From NCBI GenBank assembly GCA_964458275.1, contig CAYWIE010000039.1, forward strand, positions 1 through 25,567: DNA of 25,567 bases, in the 5' to 3' direction. How positions within the stretch are numbered: the first letter of the stretch is position 1; each line of letters begins with the position of its first letter. The DNA is from HGM04593 sp964458275 (GTDB taxonomy: Bacteria > Bacteroidota > Bacteroidia > Bacteroidales > Bacteroidaceae). Position numbers and translations under genes: made by a program. Shown one piece after another: positions 16,302-24,075 of the stretch. The notes below the pieces were generated by a model. That model was not told where the DNA came from, ran no database searches, and worked only from the letters and a program-made list of their open reading frames with translations.

Positions 16302-17777
16302 ATGAAACAACTGACCACCATTGTAATTACACTGCTTGTCACCATAGCTATGAGCGCAAACAGCAACGTCATGCACCTGACACTCGAAGAGGCAATACTC
16401 CTCGCCCGCACTCAGAGTCTCGATGCTGCCGTCGCCCTCGACGAGCTGCGCTCCGCCTATTGGCAGCACCGCATCTACCGCGCCGGTCTGTTGCCCGAAG
16501 TGAACCTCAGCGCCACAGCACCAAGCTACAGCAAAAGCTACAACAGCTATCAGAACAGCGACGGCACATACACATTCGTGCGCAACAACTACATGCAGAT
16601 GAACGGCCGTCTGTCGGTCAACCAGAGCATCTGGCTCACAGGCGGAACATTGTCGCTGAACTCCTCGCTCGACTACCTGAAGACACTCAGCGGCGACCGA
16701 CAGCAGCGATATATGAGCACCCCTATTGCCATCACCCTGAACCAACCGATATTCGGAGTGAACAGCGTGAAGTGGAACCGCCGCATTGAACCGGTGCGCT
16801 ACGCCGAGACAAAAGCCAACTTCCTCACTGCCACCGAACAGGTAACGATGAGCGCAATAAACTATTTCTTCAATCTGCTGCTGGCAAAGGAGAATGTGAG
16901 CATAGCCAGGCAGAACCTGAACAATGCCGAAAAACTCTACGAAGTGGCACAAACAAAGCACAAAATGGGCATTATAAGCGACAACGACCTGCTACAGCTG
17001 CGCCTGAACACACTCAATGCCCGCTCTACCCTCACCGAATATGAGAGCAGCATGAAGAGCGCCATGTTCAGCCTGCGCTCATTCCTCTCCCTCGACGAGA
17101 ACACCGAAATAATTCCCATGCAGCCCGACACCCTTGCCCACATCTCGCTTGTATACGATGCTGTTCTACAAAAGGCAATGGAGAACAACTCTATCACAAA
17201 AAACCTCGAACGCCGCCGTCTGCAAGCCGACTACGATGTTGCAAGTGCCAAAGGAAATCTGCGTCAGATAAACCTGACCGCGCAGTTGGGGCTCAGCGGT
17301 GTTGACCGCGAAATAGAACCGGCATACGACCGTCTGAACGACAACCAATATGTACAGGTGGGGCTTCAGATACCTTTGCTCGATTGGGGCAAACGGCGCG
17401 GCAAGCTGCGCATGGCCGAGAGCTACCACGAAATAACAGCAGGGCGCATAGAGCAGGAACTTCAGAATTTCAAGCAGAACCTCTTCATCCTTGTGGAGCA
17501 GTTCAACAACCAGCGCACACAGTTAGAGATTGCCCAAGAAGCCGACACCATTGCACGCCGACGCTACAAGACCAATGTGGAGACCTTCATGATAGGCAAG
17601 ATAAGCACCCTCGACCTCAACGACGCACAGGTGAGCAAGGACCAAGCCCGCCGCAATCACATATCGGAACTGATGTACTATTGGTACTACTACTATAAGA
17701 TACGCAGCATCACTCTTTGGGATTGGGAACTGAACATAAGCATTGATGCCGACTTTGAAAAGATTGTGAAACATTAG
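16302..17777 (+). CDS. TolC-family outer-membrane efflux protein
   Basis: A 491-residue outer-membrane channel protein. A short signal peptide (about residues 1-19) is followed by the typical start of the family, MHLTLEEAILLARTQSLD, and the two repeated OEP halves with long Leu/Ala/Asn/Gln-rich helices, including NYFFNLLLAKENVSIARQNLNNAEKLY in the first half. The beta-strand segment with VGLQIPLLDWGKRRGKLR marks the second half. It should complete a tripartite complex with the adaptor at 3498 and the permeases. It has its own sigma-54-like promoter and upstream palindrome, so channel and pump are probably switched on together. Confidence 0.93.
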   Translation: MKQLTTIVITLLVTIAMSANSNVMHLTLEEAILLARTQSLDAAVALDELRSAYWQHRIYRAGLLPEVNLSATAPSYSKSYNSYQNSDGTYTFVRNNYMQMNGRLSVNQSIWLTGGTLSLNSSLDYLKTLSGDRQQRYMSTPIAITLNQPIFGVNSVKWNRRIEPVRYAETKANFLTATEQVTMSAINYFFNLLLAKENVSIARQNLNNAEKLYEVAQTKHKMGIISDNDLLQLRLNTLNARSTLTEYESSMKSAMFSLRSFLSLDENTEIIPMQPDTLAHISLVYDAVLQKAMENNSITKNLERRRLQADYDVASAKGNLRQINLTAQLGLSGVDREIEPAYDRLNDNQYVQVGLQIPLLDWGKRRGKLRMAESYHEITAGRIEQELQNFKQNLFILVEQFNNQRTQLEIAQEADTIARRRYKTNVETFMIGKISTLDLNDAQVSKDQARRNHISELMYYWYYYYKIRSITLWDWELNISIDADFEKIVKH

Positions 17778-17824
17778 TATAACAATTGTTCTTAGTCCTA
17801 ACAGCATGCAGATGGATTATAATG

Positions 17825-18045
17825 TCGCCCTTTCAGGGCTACATATAAATCGAGCATTGTCGATTCATAGGTCTCACGACCTACGCTATAAAATGACGTC
17901 CCTAAAGGGACTAAGCCCTGAAAGGGCGAAATTGCATAGCGTAATCCGTGAGGGCTATGGATCGAATAAAAAGCCCTGAAAGGGCGAAATTATATAGCGT
18001 AGCCCGTGAGGACTATGTAGCCCGCAAGGACCACGTAGGCTACGG
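17825..18045. repeat. Cluster of Bacteroidales-type intergenic repeat units
   Basis: The 322-bp gap between the TolC-type gene and A4 holds no gene but is mostly repeats. AAGCCCTGAAAGGGCGAAAT occurs at 17913 and again at 17971, a period of 58 bp, with the following TATAGCGTA.CCGTGAGG.CTATG also repeated. The core appears inverted as TCGCCCTTTCAGGGCT at 17825-17840, and a diverged inverted unit spans about 17868-17912. The second unit ends with an 18-bp tandem duplication (18001-18018 and 18019-18036). Each core can form a CCCT / AGGG hairpin. Nothing else is seen in this gap. Confidence 0.8.
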
Positions 18046-18099
18046 AACAACGATAATGAAGGGACAAAAAAATGTAAATATAATTAAACCTGCACAACC

Positions 18100-19386
18100 A
18101 TGATAAAACAACACCTGCGCCAAGCATGGACGATGACGAAGCAACACAAATTCTTCACAGGCGTCTATCTGATAGGAACAGCCGTCAGCATAGCTCTTGC
18201 AATGACACTGTTCATCATCTTCTACATAAAATTGGGCAACATACGCCCCGAAAACAACCGCGACCGCATGTTGGTCATCATATATATATGGCATGAGAAG
18301 GAGATAAACGGCAACTGCACCTCCGGCAACACCGGCGCATCGGGCAAGATGGCAGAACAGATTAGGAACAGTGCCAAACATCTTGAGAGCATAGGCTACC
18401 GTATGATAAAGTCTATTCATCATCCCAAAGAGATATATGTCGATGGCAAGGATTTCGGGAAATACGAACAACCTGCCTTTACAAACAGCGGATGGTGGAG
18501 AGTATTCGACTATAAGTTCCTGTCGGGACGGGGATACACCGAACAGGAGGAGCACGAAGATGTCGTTGTACTCAGCCATTCATACGCAATGCGCCTTTTT
18601 GCCGACACAGCCATCGTGGGCAGAAGCATCAATATATCAAAAGCCCCGTATCGCATAGTCGGTGTTGTCGAAGATGTTCCATACTTTATGCAAGAGACCG
18701 CGAGCGACATATATATGCCCGTTCACAGTTCGCAATGCGACAAATACGATGAGGGTTATATGAATGGCATTTACACCGTGTTTATGACAGCGCCGTCGGT
18801 GGACGAAAGAGAAACGCTGAAAAAAGAAGTAGAGGATATTGTCGGCAGAATGGCACAGGACCTGCCCAAAAACGAAAAGTGCGAGGTGAGCGTATGGGAG
18901 CACTGGCGTCTGGCACTGTGGTCTAAGGATGAGGATAATTTTTTCGCAGCCATGAGCTGTTACTTCTACATACTGTTGGCCTTTCTGTTTATCCCTGCGC
19001 TGAACCTCAGCGGCATTATTTCGTCGCGCATGAGGGGACGCATGATGGAGGTCGGTGTGCGCAAGGCATACGGTGCAACAAGTGGCGAGATTATCGCGCA
19101 GGTGCTGTGGGAGAATCTACTGCTGACTGCCATGGGAGCGCTGATAGGATTGCTGCTTGCATATATGGTGGTTTACACTTGCAGCAGCTGGATTGTAACG
19201 TTTTTTGACATTTACATTCCCGATGAACCAGCGAGCAGCGACATCACGAGTGGGATGCTGGTAAATTCTACTGTGATTGTATGTACTTTGCTGCTGACAC
19301 TGCTGCTGAATGTTGCTTCGGCGCTTATGCCGACGATGATTGCATTGAAGAAGGATATTGTTGAGTCGTTGTATTATAGGAGATAA
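18100..19386 (+). CDS. ABC transporter permease, FtsX/MacB type, class A (A4)
   Basis: A 428-residue intact class-A permease. It starts HLRQAWTMTKQHKFFTGVYL and shares TM1 with A2 and A3 (GTAVSIALAMTLFIIFYIKL). A periplasmic domain of ~245 residues follows, then TM2-TM4 with NLSGIIS, the coupling segment MEVGVRKAYGATSGEIIAQ and the C-terminal ESLYYRR. The periplasmic domain differs clearly from the other class-A members. It lies downstream of the TolC-type gene and is probably transcribed from P2. Its likely partner is B5, separated from it by a 486-bp gap carrying the second structured repeat, the same arrangement as A1 and B1. Confidence 0.9.
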   Translation: MIKQHLRQAWTMTKQHKFFTGVYLIGTAVSIALAMTLFIIFYIKLGNIRPENNRDRMLVIIYIWHEKEINGNCTSGNTGASGKMAEQIRNSAKHLESIGYRMIKSIHHPKEIYVDGKDFGKYEQPAFTNSGWWRVFDYKFLSGRGYTEQEEHEDVVVLSHSYAMRLFADTAIVGRSINISKAPYRIVGVVEDVPYFMQETASDIYMPVHSSQCDKYDEGYMNGIYTVFMTAPSVDERETLKKEVEDIVGRMAQDLPKNEKCEVSVWEHWRLALWSKDEDNFFAAMSCYFYILLAFLFIPALNLSGIISSRMRGRMMEVGVRKAYGATSGEIIAQVLWENLLLTAMGALIGLLLAYMVVYTCSSWIVTFFDIYIPDEPASSDITSGMLVNSTVIVCTLLLTLLLNVASALMPTMIALKKDIVESLYYRR

Positions 19387-19872
19387 AACATATTTTTGAA
19401 TCACGTAATGTTAATAATTATGATTGAAGTTATTATTTCTTATTGTAGGCAGTTTATATCATAATCAATAGCATAAATGAACGTTTATATGCATAGCAGA
19501 AGTAACTTTAAAAATATTCGACACCGTCAAAACAACAGGTGGCGTACCTTTTCGAGCGAGGATAAGAACGACAAATTTTCTGACGCGCCCGCTTGCGGGT
19601 GTGGCCAAATTTGTCGTTCCCTCGTTCGAAAAGGGGAAAAGCCACCGACAAGGAGCTGACGACCGAAGGACATTTCCCAAAGGGAAATTCCTGAGCAAAG
19701 GAGGCGACGACTTGTTTTGTGGGTGTCGAGCCTTTTTGCATACTTTTTGGGCGCCAAAAAGTATGGACTTATGCAATTGCCTATATAATGGCAACCAAAG
19801 ACGAATAGTAAAACTACCAATATACATTCCCGAATTCATTTCTTCAACCATAATTATAAACAACCACAAACC
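19387..19872 (+). repeat. A4-B5 gap with long structured direct repeat, copy 2
   Basis: The first ~70 bp echo the start of the A1-B1 gap (ttatgattgaagtt...). From 19486 to 19872 the sequence repeats 6546-6930 at roughly 97% identity. All three palindromes are kept: the large imperfect hairpin 19549-19632, ATTTCCC / GGGAAAT at 19672-19688, and the 27-bp palindrome at 19739-19765. The 300-bp extra segment of the first gap is absent. As in copy 1, the repeat ends at a class-B start codon. No protein-coding frame is credible here. Confidence 0.8.
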
Positions 19873-21258
19873 ATGATAACAAAACTACTCCACCAAATAT
19901 GGAACGAACGCAAGCAGAACGCTTGGATATTCCTCGAAATTATTGTAGCAAGCCTCTTTCTATGGCTCGCTCTCGACCCGCTATATACACTTGTGTGCCG
20001 CAAGAACATTCCAAGCGGTTGCGACATATCTGATGTATATAAAATTGAACTTGCAAAATATACACCGCAGGATACAAAATTCAATCTCGAACACTACATC
20101 GACGACAACTCCATTAAAAAAAGCGTAACACAGGCAATAAACATCATACGCTCGCTGCCTGAGGTCGAATACTACGCAAACGCCAATTACGACTCGCATC
20201 CAAATGCTTATTCCAGTTCGGGTACCAGCTTCACGGCAGACAACACGGACCTTACCGAAAAATCATTTGAAGAGATAAAACAGATGGTTACCGGTGGAAA
20301 GATAGAGACCGTCTCTCTGAAATATTGGAAATACTACCAGAGTGAGGGCAGCGACTACCCTGCCACCTTCAACATAAAGAACATTCACACGGGAAAATAT
20401 CTGAAGAACGATGTGTCGCGCTTCCCCAACGGTGTATTCGTCTCGGAAAAGGCGGCAATGATGCTGTTCGGCACCACAGATGCGGTAGGCAGAACATTCA
20501 AGGCTGTCTATAACAGAAAAAAGCATCAGGTAGCAGGCGTTTTCAAAGACATCGCCATGGTGCAATACGATGAACCCCACCCGCTAATCATCATGGACTG
20601 CCGAATGGACAACGATGACTACGCAAACACATATAACGGCGCATCTGTGTTTCTGCACGTACGGCTCAAGAAAGGAGTCGATAAAGAGGATTTTGAAAAG
20701 CGGTTCCATGAAGAGATTATGCCAAAATTGGAGATAGGCAATCTCTATTGCAGCAAAATCACATCGCTCGAACAGCATCGCAAGAAGTATGCGCGTATGT
20801 TCGGCATCAGCAACACATACCGTCTCTATGTGGGGCTCTCGGCATTTGCACTCTTCTGCGCCTTTTTGGGACTGCTCAGTTCATTCTGGATACGCACGGC
20901 AGAGCGCAAGAACGAAATAGGAATCATGCGCAGTTTCGGAGCATCGCGGCAGAAGATAATCGCACAGTTTGCAACCGAAGGAATGCTTTTGGCAAGCATC
21001 GCATTCTTTGTTGCAATGCCATTCATTGCGCACTATCTGCATGTAGAGGGGTTTTCCGACCCGCTGAAAACACTTACCATGATGAGCAAGAAGGAGAATG
21101 CCGACCCAAGCTATCTGCACAACCAGCCACTGACACATTTTGCGGTTGTTACCGCTGTAAGCTATATGTTCATTGTATTTGTAACACTCATTGGCGCCAT
21201 CGTCCCCGCATGGCGCATTACCAGCACAATACCAGCCGATGCACTTAGGGATGAATAA
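19873..21258 (+). CDS. ABC transporter permease, FtsX/MacB type, class B (B5)
   Basis: A 461-residue intact class-B permease, the longest of the class because of a larger periplasmic domain (~285 residues). It starts LLHQIWNERKQNAWIFLEI, has WLALDP after TM1, the coupling segment NEIGIMRSFGASRQKIIAQ after TM2, and the C-terminal IPADALRDE. Its last codons are nearly identical in DNA to the B4 remnant at 16118-16183. It probably pairs with A4. The regulator gene starts 64 bp downstream, so transcription from P2 could continue into the two-component genes. Confidence 0.9.
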   Translation: MITKLLHQIWNERKQNAWIFLEIIVASLFLWLALDPLYTLVCRKNIPSGCDISDVYKIELAKYTPQDTKFNLEHYIDDNSIKKSVTQAINIIRSLPEVEYYANANYDSHPNAYSSSGTSFTADNTDLTEKSFEEIKQMVTGGKIETVSLKYWKYYQSEGSDYPATFNIKNIHTGKYLKNDVSRFPNGVFVSEKAAMMLFGTTDAVGRTFKAVYNRKKHQVAGVFKDIAMVQYDEPHPLIIMDCRMDNDDYANTYNGASVFLHVRLKKGVDKEDFEKRFHEEIMPKLEIGNLYCSKITSLEQHRKKYARMFGISNTYRLYVGLSAFALFCAFLGLLSSFWIRTAERKNEIGIMRSFGASRQKIIAQFATEGMLLASIAFFVAMPFIAHYLHVEGFSDPLKTLTMMSKKENADPSYLHNQPLTHFAVVTAVSYMFIVFVTLIGAIVPAWRITSTIPADALRDE

Positions 21259-21286
21259 AAGCACAGACAACTATTGCACGATTTTG

Positions 21287-21317
21287 TTTGCAATTTGCCA
21301 AACATAAACTACTTTTG
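21287..21317 (+). promoter_or_regulatory. Primary-sigma (Bacteroides-type) promoter for the two-component genes
   Basis: TTTG at 21287-21290, a 19-bp spacer, then TACTTTTG at 21310-21317 fits the Bacteroides consensus TTTG / TAnnTTTG exactly. The expected transcription start, a few bases after the -7 element, falls within about five bases of the start codon at 21323, so the mRNA would be leaderless or nearly so. No sigma-54 element is visible here. Confidence 0.65.
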
Positions 21318-21322
21318 TAACT

Positions 21323-22678
21323 ATGATATTGATAATAGATGACGACAGCGCAATACGCAGCAGTCTCGGATTCATGCTCAAGCGAGCACGATACGAAGTA
21401 GAGACAGCAGCCTCACCAAAAGAGGCAATAGAGATAGTCAGAGCCACAGAGCCCGACCTCATACTCATGGACATGAACTTCAGCCTCACCACAAGTGGAG
21501 ACGAGGGAATTTTCCTATTGAAAGAGGTAAAAGTGTTCTGCCCCGAAGTACCCGTAATACTGATGACGGCATGGGGAAGCATCGACCTTGCCGTCAAAGG
21601 CATGCAGGCAGGAGCATTCGACTTCATCACCAAGCCGTGGAACAATATGGCTCTGATGCAACGCATCGAGACTGCCCTCGAACTGACAGGCAAGAAAAGA
21701 AAAGCTGAAGAGGAGGAAGAAAAAGACAAATTCGACCGTAGCAGCATAATAGGCAGCAGCAAGGAACTGACAGAGATACTCGCCACCGTTGAGCGCATAG
21801 CCGACACCAACGCATCGGTGCTCATCACCGGCGAGAGCGGCACGGGCAAGGAACTGATAGCCGAAGCCCTGCACCGCAACAGCAGCCGTCGCGACAAGCC
21901 GTTCGTGAAAGTAAACCTCGGCGGCATATCACAATCGCTCTTCGAGAGCGAAATGTTCGGCCACAAACGCGGAGCCTTCACCGACGCCACAAGCGACAGG
22001 ACAGGACGTTTCGAACTTGCCCACCGCGGCACAATCTTCCTCGACGAAATAGGAGAACTCGACATCAGCTGCCAAGTAAAACTGTTGCGTGTGCTGCAAG
22101 AGCAGACTTTCGAAGTACTCGGCGACAGCCGTCCGCGCAAGGTTGACATCCGCGTGGTGAGTGCAACAAATGTAGACTTGCGCCAGATGGTCAAGGAGCA
22201 CACATTCCGCGAGGACCTCTTCTGGCGAATAAACCTTATAAACATACATCTGCCAGCCCTGCGCGAAAGGCGCGAAGATATTCCACTCCTTGCCAAGCAT
22301 TTTGCAAGAAAGATGGAACAGCTCAACAGAATGGAGAGCGTAGAATTCTCGGACGACGCTATGCAGTTTCTGTGCCGTCTGCCCTATGCGGGAAATATAC
22401 GCGAACTGAAGAACCTTGTAGAACGCACAATATACATCAGTGGCAGCAAACTGCTTAGAGCAACAGACTTTGAAGCACAATACAACATAAACAACTACAT
22501 CACAGCCGAAAGCCACGAATTGAACACAGACGGACTTACGCTCGACGAAATAGAATATCACGCGATAAAGAAGACTATGGAAAAATACAACAGCAACCTC
22601 ACTCAAGTGGCAAACACGTTGGGGATAAGCCGTCAAGCCCTCTACCGCCGCTTGGAAAAATATGGCATTAAGGTCTAA
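21323..22678 (+). CDS. Sigma-54-dependent response regulator, NtrC family
   Basis: A 451-residue transcription activator. The receiver domain (1-~120) has the acidic pair Asp6/Asp7, phospho-acceptor Asp50, Thr82 and Lys104. The AAA+ domain (~140-370) has Walker A GESGTGKE (170-177), the sigma-54-contact loop as GAFTDA (217-222) in place of GAFTGA, and Walker B IFLDE with Asp241/Glu242. The C-terminus is a Fis-type helix-turn-helix (~425-449, NLTQVANTLGISRQALYRRL). The start Met directly precedes the first receiver strand. It should bind the GTGTCCG palindromes at 3392 and 16200 and open the GG-N10-GA promoters beside them. The GAFTDA form is, as I recall, not rare in Bacteroidota. Confidence 0.95.
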   Translation: MILIIDDDSAIRSSLGFMLKRARYEVETAASPKEAIEIVRATEPDLILMDMNFSLTTSGDEGIFLLKEVKVFCPEVPVILMTAWGSIDLAVKGMQAGAFDFITKPWNNMALMQRIETALELTGKKRKAEEEEEKDKFDRSSIIGSSKELTEILATVERIADTNASVLITGESGTGKELIAEALHRNSSRRDKPFVKVNLGGISQSLFESEMFGHKRGAFTDATSDRTGRFELAHRGTIFLDEIGELDISCQVKLLRVLQEQTFEVLGDSRPRKVDIRVVSATNVDLRQMVKEHTFREDLFWRINLINIHLPALRERREDIPLLAKHFARKMEQLNRMESVEFSDDAMQFLCRLPYAGNIRELKNLVERTIYISGSKLLRATDFEAQYNINNYITAESHELNTDGLTLDEIEYHAIKKTMEKYNSNLTQVANTLGISRQALYRRLEKYGIKV

Positions 22679-22690
22679 TAGATACCTACC

Positions 22691-24001
22691 ATGCGACTAC
22701 GGAATCTTTTTCTCATTCTCATAGCACTGCTCACGGCAGTATGGGTGTTGCTCATATTGCAAACACCTATGCTGAGCGGTGCAGTTTTCTATCTCACAGA
22801 ACTGCTCACACTGCTCTGCATAATATTTCTTGTCTACTTCTACCGGAAAGTAGTAAAGCCGATGAAGAGCATTTCGGACGGTATGGAACTGTTGCGCGAA
22901 CAGGATTTCAGCAGCCAGCTGTCGCCAGTGGGACAACGCGAGGCAGACCGCATCGTAGCAATATTCAACCGCATGATGAGGCAGATGAAAAACGAGCGGC
23001 TGCGTCTGAGAGAGCAGAACCACTTCCTCGACCTGCTGATAAACGCCTCGCCGATGGGAGTGATAATCCTCGACTTTGACAACAGAATAACAACAATGAA
23101 CCCGTCGGCAAAAAAAATACTCGCTGCCGGCGACAATGCAATAGGAAAACAGTTCGAGGAGCTGGAGTCGAAGCTGGCACAGGAAATATCAAAAATAGAC
23201 AACGAATCTTCACAAACGATACGGCTCAACGGCACAGAGGTATACAGCTGCTCACGTCTCTCATTCCGCGACAGAGGGTTCGCCCACCCGTTTGTACTAA
23301 TAGAACCGATGACTGAGGAGCTGCATCATGCCGAAAAGAGTGCATACGAAAAAGTCATACGCATGATTGCCCACGAAGTGAACAACACGATGGGCGGAAT
23401 AACCTCCACCCTCGACTCTGCAAGCGACGCACTGCGCACCATGACCGCCGAGACAATAGAGAGCGATGCCGAAGAGATATGCAAGGTGATGGAGATGTGC
23501 GAGGAGCGCGGATACAGCATGAGCCGTTTCATTACGCGGTTCGCTGATGTTGTGAAAATACCAAGCCCCATACTTAAGCCATCGGACCTGAATGACTGCA
23601 TAGTGAGCAGCAAGCTCTTCATGGAACATCTGTGCAACGAGCACAACATCACTCTGAAGATGAATCTCGCGGCAGAGCAGGTGCCTGCAAATGTCGACAG
23701 CATACTGCTCGAACAGGTGCTTGTCAACATCATAAAGAATTCTGTGGAGAGTATCGGCAGCGACGGAGAAATAAGCATATGTACTCTACCTTCTCCCTCG
23801 CAGATAATAATAACCGACAATGGCAAAGGTATCGACAAGGAGACGGAACGCAATCTCTTCACTCCGTTCTTCACCACAAAAGCAAGCGGACAAGGGATAG
23901 GACTTATCTTCATACGTGAAGTCTTGAGTAATCATGGATGCAGATTCTCGCTGCAAACAGACAAAGACGGATTGACGAGGTTCACTATTTTGTTTCCGTA
24001 A
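22691..24001 (+). CDS. Membrane sensor histidine kinase, NtrY/NtrB-like
   Basis: A 436-residue kinase partner of the regulator encoded 12 bp upstream. Two membrane helices (~6-24 and ~31-51) leave only a very short periplasmic loop, so sensing may occur in the membrane or cytosol. A HAMP-like linker (~52-105) and a PAS domain (~108-205, INASPMGVIILDFDNRITTMN) follow. The phospho-acceptor is His228 in MIAHEVNN, the form seen in NtrY-like kinases. The ATPase domain shows the N-box (NIIKNSVESI), G1 (DNGKGID), the FTPFFTTK box and G2 (GQGIGL). It ends at a terminator-like hairpin at 24009. Confidence 0.94.
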   Translation: MRLRNLFLILIALLTAVWVLLILQTPMLSGAVFYLTELLTLLCIIFLVYFYRKVVKPMKSISDGMELLREQDFSSQLSPVGQREADRIVAIFNRMMRQMKNERLRLREQNHFLDLLINASPMGVIILDFDNRITTMNPSAKKILAAGDNAIGKQFEELESKLAQEISKIDNESSQTIRLNGTEVYSCSRLSFRDRGFAHPFVLIEPMTEELHHAEKSAYEKVIRMIAHEVNNTMGGITSTLDSASDALRTMTAETIESDAEEICKVMEMCEERGYSMSRFITRFADVVKIPSPILKPSDLNDCIVSSKLFMEHLCNEHNITLKMNLAAEQVPANVDSILLEQVLVNIIKNSVESIGSDGEISICTLPSPSQIIITDNGKGIDKETERNLFTPFFTTKASGQGIGLIFIREVLSNHGCRFSLQTDKDGLTRFTILFP

Positions 24002-24008
24002 ATAAAAA

Positions 24009-24047
24009 AACGTCTGCATTGGATATTACTATTTCAATGCAGACGTT
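24009..24047 (-). terminator. Intrinsic terminator hairpin between convergent genes
   Basis: A perfect 13-bp inverted repeat, AACGTCTGCATTG (24009-24021) and CAATGCAGACGTT (24035-24047), around a 13-nt loop. Read on the minus strand the stem is followed by a run of seven Ts, so it should end transcripts of the gene at 24076-25380 well. On the plus strand only a weak AT-rich tail follows, so termination of the kinase transcript is less certain. Confidence 0.82.
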
Positions 24048-24075
24048 AAAATTTCAAGAGAGGTTCAATAACAGA

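Noticed and set aside
17825..18045. Possible CRISPR array because of repeated units with a palindromic core
   Set aside because: Only two direct units plus inverted and diverged ones, spacers are themselves repeated rather than unique, and no cas gene is nearby.
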